Source of the DNA: Beroe ovata | Lineage: Eukaryota; Ctenophora; Nuda; Beroida; Beroidae | NCBI GenBank assembly: GCA_946803715.1 | Contig: CAMPET010000196.1 | Span: 12,384 to 76,383 of the forward strand | DNA length: 64,000 nucleotides | Direction of reading: 5' to 3' | Shown here: in pieces, positions 56,247 to 64,000 of the stretch | Position numbering within the stretch: position 1 is the first letter of the stretch | Layout of the letters: each line of letters begins with the position of its first letter | Position numbers and translations under genes: made by a program | Notes under the pieces: model-generated | What the model was told of the DNA's origin: nothing | Seen by the model: only the letters and a program-made list of their open reading frames with translations | The model's database searches: none

Positions 56247-58405
56247 CACGTGACACTCTCATGCCAATTAATAGTCGTCAGTAGGTATATATTGTCATAT
56301 AGTGAAAAAGAACATTCACGCGTCATGCATTTCACGGGTTATGGATTGTAACGCGTTACGTTTCTCACGCGCGTAACGTTTCTCACGCGCGTTACAATGC
56401 CTAACGCGGTAAATTTGTCACATTTCAAGGCAGTTATTAACCACGATTCAGTTCAAGGGAGGGAACATATTGATATACTTGTTATTGGATTCACATGGGT
56501 GCACTGACAATGGTTTAATCAGGTTTTAGTCAACTTTCTCTGACCTTAATATTTTGGTCAAACACAATGACACGGTTTAACAATTATAGAATAGATACTG
56601 ACATGCGGTATTTTAACTTTATGTCGTGTGAAGATGAGGGAACATTCATTGCTGATTTCGATGTATGTGTCAAATGATTATTGTGTGTGCTTCTGTGATG
56701 GCTGCCAACTATTTTCCTCAATTAAGATGTGTCATAATGACAGCATTGACTGTGCATAATTTGACATCGATTCATCATTTACTTGATATTATCGGACCTT
56801 AGTCGCTTTCATCGCCAGTAAAGTTTTTAAGATCGGTATCACTGAAATTTCATAACAATTTGTGGTTAAGAATGCACAATGGGACAACAGAGGGAAGCCT
56901 TCTTACAGTTACACCTTTCATTCTTTGATCGAATAAACTGCATTTTGTTAGATTTTCTCCGTCACTGTAAAAATGAAAGATTGCCAATCGCTGGGTGAAA
57001 CCTAAACAGTGGATTAAAACAATTAATGTTATAGTTGCTTGATGTTTCAGTTCCTTGGATTTGGAAGCGAGGATAGGCGTTGGTAATGTTTGTACATACA
57101 AATGTCTTGTAAAATTAATAATTTTAATCGAACTAGATTGTTTGAATTGGTACATGTCACCAAAATCCTGCGCGCTTTAATTTTCTGTTATCTCAGTAGC
57201 GCGCGAGAATTCACAAATGAGTGATTGCGCGCACGTATGTGCTCTAGTGGAATTTCATAGAAATTAAGAAACATGACCAATGTATCATCGGTGTTTTCTC
57301 CGGTGATCTTAGAAAGGAAACAAGAACTTCGTTTTGTTTGGAACGGTTAAATAAAAACTTATCAATTGCAAAGCACAAAATTCTTCTAAGTAACCAAACT
57401 GAGATTTAACATAATGAGTAATAACTAAACACTATAAACTATCCAAGAAGTAACTACTGCAACTATAAAAGGTCACAAATTGACACATAAAAACTATTCA
57501 ATTTTTGTCTTTCTTCAAGATCTTCGTGTCAATTTGTGCCCTTTTACATATCATAACATTAACAGTGTGGCAAAGCGAATAACGAGAACTTGTATCAACT
57601 ATCGAATGAATATTGATATCCTAGATTTGTGATGCTGGTTATGCATTATGTTTCTGCGATCACGTCATAAGCTCAATCCATGAGATTCAGCTACAACATA
57701 GCACTTAGCTGTCTCAGATTATCTCGAACTATCAATTAAATAAGTTAGCTAAAAATGATCCAAGAAACGTGAACATTGCTATATCTTAAACTACTACTGT
57801 GAATACCCTGCATTATCGTAAATTGTCACAGATTTCAAATGTTCCTGAGTAAATATATCATATTATCACAGCATTGTTTAACGTATAGCAGCTTAATTTA
57901 GCATAGATTATTTAAGCCCATGTATAATTTGTGTCACAGTTCACAAAATGTTGACCGATATGAGTCAAATCGTCTTACTACTCCAAGAATATGAAGTTAC
58001 GCTTGACTTTATAATTATATCGATACAACTGCTAGTCACCAATTCATTTGGAAAGTTCAGGCTTGCTAGAACGATCAGAGCAAGCCTATTAAAGTCCCTG
58101 GTCCTTGTGAAAGCGGATAATTATGGTATAGCGGGCGAACCTTCAACAAATATGGGGGACAGCAATTTCGGTCAATTTTTCCAAATTAGCGGATGATTTA
58201 TAACTGAAAAACCAACCGGCCGTGACAAAGTCTTTTCTGTAATATACTGTCTTTGATGTCTAAAACTTAAACTAACACAAAACTCGTTCTGTAAGAGACA
58301 CAGAATGTCGGTATACATATTTCTAAAAAGTGTTTCTCTCTCTCTCAAATATGCAAACTGTTGTTTGGTGTATGATGATCATCACAACGTAGAGCTCCCT
58401 GATCA
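56247..58405. other. Convergent intergenic region after dynamin
   Basis: About 2.2 kb between the dynamin stop (plus) and the stop of the next gene (minus), so it holds two 3' ends. It is AT-rich, with GCGC-rich spots near 56346-56410 and 57168-57230 and one hairpin element (57467-57548). No coding exon is supported. Confidence 0.55.
57467..57548. repeat. MITE-like inverted repeat
   Basis: The left arm 57468-57486 (aaaggtcacaaattgacac) pairs with 57526-57544 (gtgtcaatttgtgccctt...) with one mismatch, and weaker pairing extends beyond. The loop is about 39 bases. The whole is about 80 bases in AT-rich DNA. Confidence 0.65.
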
Positions 58406-61122
58406 TCACGTCTGGATTGAGGACAGCTGGAGGTTGTGTTCCTTGGCTTTTAGACGGAGATACTCGATACTCGTTGTCGTTCGCTCCTCCTCGGGCGCCG
58501 GTGGGAGTATGCTCTCCGGAGTGGGGGGCGTGGTGGGCGCGAACGAGCGCTTGTTGTCGAGGATGGCGGCAGCCGCGGAAACGGCGGCCGCTGCGCTGAC
58601 GGCAGCTGTTGTGGTGACGGGCGGTGTAGGCACGGGGAAGGGGGTGAGCACGGGCACCAAGGTGGTGGTGAGGGAGGAAAGTTGCGGGGTGAGGGTGGTG
58701 AGGGCAGGCAACAGGCTGGTCAGGGACCGGAGACTGGGCGTGGATTGGAGGAGAGAGCTGAAATAGAGGGAGGGTTAGTTATTTGAAAAATGGGGGAATA
58801 TTCACACATGACACAACAAACATATTACGATTCATAACTTGATAAATTCTTGGAATAATATTCCCTAATCGAATGCGAGCCCTAAAATCGTTCCATTATC
58901 GGAATTTATATATGTCATTGTTCTGCCACTACCTTTAATAAAAGTACTGCGATATATAATATCAAAATCAAATTAAAACACCGGGATCCAATTAGATCTG
59001 CCTAGACCTCTGGCACGGAAGTCACGTTTCACGGAATCGGTCGCTACATTTCCGTGTGGTGTGACAATCCCTCGTTCACACTACCGGACTAAGTCGCGTG
59101 TTACACCATGGTCCACCCCATGTGCACTGCATGAGTTGTCACACGACCCTCAAGTTTGGGTGAACCCCGAGATTTAACGACAAAACCAGAACGGTGTTAA
59201 GATAATGACATGGTTGCTGGCGAGCGACATGTATTTACAGTGCTCATTATAGGTGTGATGATTGGCCACTGGGCTATTGATAAGCCATTCGACAAGTTCT
59301 CATAAAAGTGGCGTTGTGAATATAGAGCTCAATTTTCACAAAAGTGGTCTGGGCATCTCTAATTCTATTTGGAGTTGTTAAAGGGGAAGAGATGCGTGAT
59401 GAAAGAAGACTGAATTCAACGGTCGAAATGAAGAGACAAACAGTATAGATTTACAGCGATTGGAGTCGACTGAACAAGGAAATCTACTGCCCTTATGACT
59501 TGTGTATCTTGAAATTGATGCCAGTTTAAGTCGAACGAATAATATATAACCTTGTGTTTGCATAATACTATAGAGCTAGAGGTGGAGTTAGAGCAAGTGA
59601 AACAACCGTTGCGAATTACAGGAAATGGACGTCATCATCAATTGTAGCTATATTCAGGATCGGTATAACCGGAGTTGATTGGCTCACTGCCCGAAAGAGA
59701 CAGTAATTTGAAATGGTATGCAAATACGGACGTGTTATGTGAACTCCATAGACAATGTACCAACATTAACAAGCGTAATGTACAGAGTATACAATGTGAT
59801 GTACAATGTACAATGTATACAACGAGACACGTGTTGAAATGCATTCGAGACAACACGATGACGTATAGGAAATTTGACAGGTGTCACATAAAATGTCAGT
59901 AAGATTCGGTATTCTTACCTTGGCAACAAGACGAAGCCAGCATTCTGGAGTTGTTCCAACTGTTGTGCCAATAGACTGGTACTTCCAGCCAGTTGGTTGC
60001 GCTTGTCAACTTCCTGCAAAACACAAAGAAATATTATAAAGGAGCTGTAACAACAACATGCGATTTGGCTGGGATTTGATCGATATTGTACGTGTAAATT
60101 GTTATCGGTCCAAAAAGTGTTTGCCATTGTAACAACTGTTATTCATGGACTGAGCTAGTGATTTCAGGGCAAACTTCATACGATGATATATGTGGACTGT
60201 TATTATAGGTCGCAGTGTATTTAACACTACATGTCTACTCCTTATGCCGTTATGTCTGTCATCGCTAGGAGCTCCTGATAAGAACACTAACGGTAGCTAG
60301 AGGGTTTGGTCACGTGACACCAGCTGTTAATTTGAATTCCAGCAGTGGAGCGTAGCAATAATTCATCCAACTTGGTGGAATGGGATAAAAAAACAATATT
60401 ATAGCCTATGGCTTATCAAATCCATAATATCACATCGGTCGAAATTTTCCCGCTCAAAAACAGAGAAGAGATTCTTGTTTATCATCGAACTGATGGTTTG
60501 TATCAGTGTGTTTTGCGGTCGCAAGTAACACAGCCAGGAAGGATCCGTGAAGCTGATGGAGGGAGTTTAGCAAGGCGGTACGTTTTTAACCATCAACTTC
60601 AAAGTACACGATAACTTCTTTCCACCACATAATGTTCGTATATTTCTAATTTATCTTCATAATTTTCACGGTTCTCCGCTTTTTGACGGTTGACTCGTCC
60701 TAAATAATATTCATGAACATCATATAAGAGGGACTGTCCGATTATAATAAACGTACGCGTGTGTGCGTGTCTTATCGGAAATGCTTTGAGAGCAAGGACA
60801 CCGCCCCTAAAAACCAGTGTCAGAAGTTCTTTGATCTGCCCATGATAGTCCCCCCCCTTTCAACATGTTTCTTATCATTGGTCCGCAACGGCAGGGGTGT
60901 CATGCTTGGGAAACCGTGATAAACGGACCCGTTTTTTAGTCGCATGTTACGATTTCAATTTCATTCTATACGATCAAACCCATGGCCAAATCATATTCAA
61001 TTTCAATATTTGGATTAATTAATAAACGGAGTGATTTCAAATCAGCAGGTTTCAACTCACCTCTGCTAAGAGAGAAGCGCCCAGATAGGAGAGACGGGTA
61101 TTTGCTGCTGAGATGGGTAAAT
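58406..61122 (-). CDS. Unidentified protein with OAR-like C-terminus, last three exons (partial)
   Basis: Three minus-strand exons join in phase: 61122-61061, 60013-59919 and 58757-58406 (stop TGA). The visible part is about 169 aa. The first two encode a leucine- and glutamine-rich, probably helical stretch (YLGASLLAEEVDKRNQLAGS, LLAQQLEQLQNAG). The last is rich in Thr/Pro/Ala/Ser (LVPVLTPFPVPTPP and polyalanine) and ends TSIEYLRLKAKEHNLQLSS. That ending closely resembles the OAR motif (SIxxLRLKAKEH/Y) of paired-like homeodomain factors such as Prrx and Rax. No homeodomain is visible up to base 64000; it could lie further upstream, or the motif could be convergent. A transcription regulator is possible but not shown. 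The Thr/Pro/Ala composition fits a disordered regulatory region. Confidence 0.6.
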
Positions 61123-62761
61123 CTGAAATGAGAAGGAGATGAGTATATGAGTAACAAAGATTTTGGACGGTAAATGCCACGCCCAAGCCTTACAATGAAC
61201 TCTGTACACTTGAATTTGTATAACCAAAGTTTATATTCCGTTGTTTCTGAATTTCGGTTTTATAGCCTTCAATCTTCAAACCCCTTGAGGTTGGCGGATG
61301 AAGATTGAAGGTCAAAGAAGGTGGAGAAGTTTTAATTCGTATGATCCTCGTCGGATCACAGAGGTTTTCTTGATCACTTGATTGATCAAGTGTGTTAAAT
61401 GTACCGCAATTGGGTATTTTGAAATTGTCACGGATCATTGCTGATAGGTCAGAGACACACAATTAGTACGGTTCATTAACTAATTACAAGACATGATAAT
61501 CACATCACACTTAGGGTGACCATCTGAGATTTTAGACCCACCGCTTAACAGAAAAGGGGGAGATTGCAATCCGCCAGAGCATCGCAGTGATCACTTTCAA
61601 TCGATACATATAATATAAAGCAGCTCTACATTGCAGTGCTTTTGAAGTGTCCGCGAAAATAACATGAGAGCGATCTACTACTGAGAAATCACCCATATTT
61701 GGATCAGCAGCAATATGGATGTTATAGCTATTACCTACTAGACCGGTTTTGGGAAGCGATTCTCTCTCTTTGCATGTGCATACCTATATTGAATTCAAAG
61801 AACATGGTTCTAGACAAAGACTGAGCTAGGGGAGACGCTCGCAGTATACTAGTATACATGGGTTCAGTGAGAGTTCATGCAAACATTGTTTCTTGGATCG
61901 AGTAATAACCTCCTCCGTATTTAGCAACCCTGCTGTATCATGGTCACTCAGTGGGTAAGGGGAGGGGTTGGTTTCCACCATGAAAGTATCACAGACAGTC
62001 TGGAGCCGTATCATGAATCAGGGATGGGAGTGTAATATTCCATAGTCTCATAGTTTGATATATCCATGATGTGCTTGCACAATACAAAATTCATCCTCTC
62101 TCTCCCCTCTCTTCCGCTTTGCAGGACCGCCCTACATATGTATCTCCGGAATCGTGGCGCATAGTCGTCGTTCAGACAATTCATAATTGCGCGGCCCCTT
62201 GTTCCTTGTTAGACATAATGACTCCTGCATAAATAATATCGTCGGTGACCGATAATTAGACGTGCCCATTGCCCCCTCCCCCTTTCTAATGATGATTGAT
62301 GATAGCAAGGTTCCCGGAAACCAATTAGGCATACGTAGAAAGCTATTATAGTGAGATATGGGAGATATATATTCCACAGATTCCATAGTTTATGTGTGTG
62401 TTTAGTGTAAAATATATAGTCCGGTGATCACGGTCACATATTTAGCGAGGGAGTTGTAGTTGCTGCGACTGTAATGAATCCCTAAACCTATGATGTCACG
62501 GTTCAACACATGTGTGCGGTATTTGCGTGTTTTTCACGTCCTCTAATCACATTAGCTAGCAGCGGAGAGGAAGATATATGTCCTGAGCTGCTGACTAATA
62601 TCCAGACCAGTTGACTCTTAGCAACGGCATATATATATAGGTACGTACATGGACATCATATAAATATAGTCTTATCACTAAACTTCAGTATTATCGTCTC
62701 AATTCAGTGTATATTATTTACGGCGAGATGCACACAGCTAACACGAAACAAATTGCTGTGT

Positions 62762-63047
62762 CACGTGCCCACTGTAATGTCCACGTGTTAATAAGTAGAT
62801 GTCACGTGACTGCCATGAGGAGAGCGCAGTACTATCCTACCAGGTAATGACGCTCTCCCACGCTGCACTCACACGCGTGTCACGTGCGCGTCACGTGACC
62901 CACTAGAGCTTGACGGTCACGAGGCTGCGCGTGCGAAGAAGGTCATGGTCGAGTGCTCCTTGGTGTTCCAGGTGAGTAGTGCCAGTGACAATGCGGCTGA
63001 CCGGGGCAGTGACACGTGAGGGTGATAGAGAGAGAGTGCTTCACGTG
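62762..63047. promoter_or_regulatory. Cluster of seven CACGTG E-boxes
   Basis: CACGTG starts at 62762, 62782, 62803, 62881, 62892, 63013 and 63042: seven copies in 286 bases, where one per about 4 kb is expected by chance. Several are the extended TCACGTGA/GTCACGTGAC form bound by bHLH-zip factors (MYC/MAX, USF, MITF/TFE). The cluster is also richer in CpG than its surroundings. It looks like a promoter or enhancer; the target gene is unknown. Confidence 0.55.
62945..62971 (+). CDS. Candidate short first coding exon inside the E-box cluster
   Basis: ATG followed by eight codons (MVECSLVFQ) and a strong donor CAG|GTGAGT at 62971/62972. Start, donor and the promoter-like surroundings fit the first exon of a plus-strand gene leaving the window. 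No downstream exon was identified, so this is only a candidate. Confidence 0.2.
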
Positions 63048-64000
63048 TAACTAATAATGCAGTAACTGTGCAACATCACTAGTAACCACGGAGAGTCGGA
63101 GGTAGCAGAGGGCGTGGGAAGTCGCTCAGACGGATACATAGGTCGCAACGTGCAGCAGCAGCGAGCAGCAGAAGCGGGGAAGGGAGGGAGAAACACACAG
63201 AAAATAATGAATATATCGATCTGTTCAGCTGCTGCTGCTGCTCAATGCTATTATTATTATCAACATCATATCTCAGAAAAGAGGAGGAGATGGGGTAGTA
63301 TCGTTACAAAAGGGGGTATACCACCAACAACATCCATCGCGGAGGGAATCACCTCACAAATTTAACAATTGTTATTGGTGTGTGTATGTATAGCATTTGT
63401 ATGTTACTATGTGAATAACATAAACGTGATTCAACTCTACGCATGATGATATGTTAAGCTCTGTGATTAGAGTGAGAATTAGACTCCATAGTCTCATGAT
63501 TGGGAAACATCTTGGCAGACAAAAGAAGGCTAGAAAGAGAGGAGGGGATAAAAGAGGACGGAAAATTTTAAAAAGTGGGATAAATTTAGTCCGAAGGGAT
63601 ATCATGCGAGCACGTTTTTTCGTGTCATTCAAGTGTGTTGTTAATAAAATACTGGCAACGTGCTTGACTATAACTTACAGAAAACATTACACTTCGTGTC
63701 AAAATACTGTATATCTCCTCTGCAAGCAAACATGGTTACTGGACGAACGTAAGTGTTAAAATTATAATCATCTGTAAATTTCAGAGAGATTAGTATATGA
63801 TCACGCTAAATCTTTCTATGCTGATATGTCTCCCATAGTAGTATAGTCATGATGGTTAGTTCGATGCGAAAGTGGCAGCCGATTTTATGGATACTGGCCT
63901 TCATGGCCCATGGGCCGAGATGGAAGGTTCAATGATGTGCAATGAGGTACACTGATCGTAAGGAAGGCACAGCGCCTCCACATTTTATCAACTCAGTAGA

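Larger units (their letters stand above)
61123..64000. other. Region without secure gene at the right edge
   Basis: About 2.9 kb. Upstream exons of the minus-strand OAR-like gene should pass through or beyond here, but none could be recognised. It contains the CACGTG cluster and one candidate plus-strand first exon (both listed), plus simple-sequence patches such as gctgctgctgctg near 63230. Open frames at 63114-63365 and 63451-63759 are low-complexity or basic and have no support. Confidence 0.5.

Noticed and set aside
60408-60614. 68-codon plus-strand frame with a possible donor GTACGT
   Set aside because: It starts well but has no family resemblance and no partner exon; it sits in an intron of the opposite-strand gene and is likely chance.
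63114-63365. 83-codon plus-strand frame near the E-box cluster
   Set aside because: Its composition follows simple repeats (gcagcag, gctgctg, attattatt); no domain and no splicing support.

Overview
The window is eukaryotic nuclear DNA, most likely from an early-branching animal and plausibly a sponge. The evidence is spliced genes with GT-AG introns, many of them short; animal families (FUBP with four KH domains, dynamin with PH, GED and proline-rich parts, TMEM107, IFT22, dynein-2); and an intronless papain-fold gene whose active-site region reads Ser-Tyr-Ala where cathepsins have Cys-Trp-Ala, as in sponge silicateins. The species is an inference; no ribosomal or mitochondrial marker is present.

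Layout. 0.4-1.2 kb: first three exons of a SERBP1/HABP4-like RNA-binding protein (minus strand, cut by the window edge). 1.5-3.0 kb: GC-rich dispersed repeats and a hairpin element. 3.3-10.8 kb: a complete FUBP-like gene, 15 exons, 596 aa (minus). 11.1-12.5 kb: intronless adenylosuccinate lyase (minus). 13.4-43.0 kb: DYNC2H1, the heavy chain of the retrograde intraflagellar-transport motor, in about 45 exons (minus). Its introns host three intronless plus-strand genes: two tandem carbohydrate sulfotransferases (23.9-26.5 kb) and the silicatein-like protease (30.5-31.6 kb). 43.2-44.0 kb: IFT22. 44.3-44.7 kb: TMEM107. 45.2-46.4 kb: dispersed repeat and a probable retroelement scrap. 46.7-56.2 kb: a complete classical dynamin, 24 exons, 900 aa (plus). 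58.4-61.1 kb: the last three exons of a minus-strand gene ending in an OAR-like motif. 61.1-64 kb: no secure gene, but a dense CACGTG cluster.

Genes working together. TMEM107 (ciliary transition zone), IFT22 (IFT-B) and DYNC2H1 (dynein-2) lie head to tail on one strand within 31.4 kb, with gaps of 358 and 262 bases, forming a local block of cilium genes. The other genes (RNA binding, purine synthesis, endocytosis) have no evident functional link to it.

Sequence quality. A 2.36-kb segment of the DYNC2H1 tail is present twice around a single n at 34544, most likely two haplotypes joined in the assembly. A 397-base gap (52997-53393) lies inside a dynamin intron minisatellite. Exon limits given as exact were checked for GT-AG signals and reading phase by eye; those marked approximate were not.
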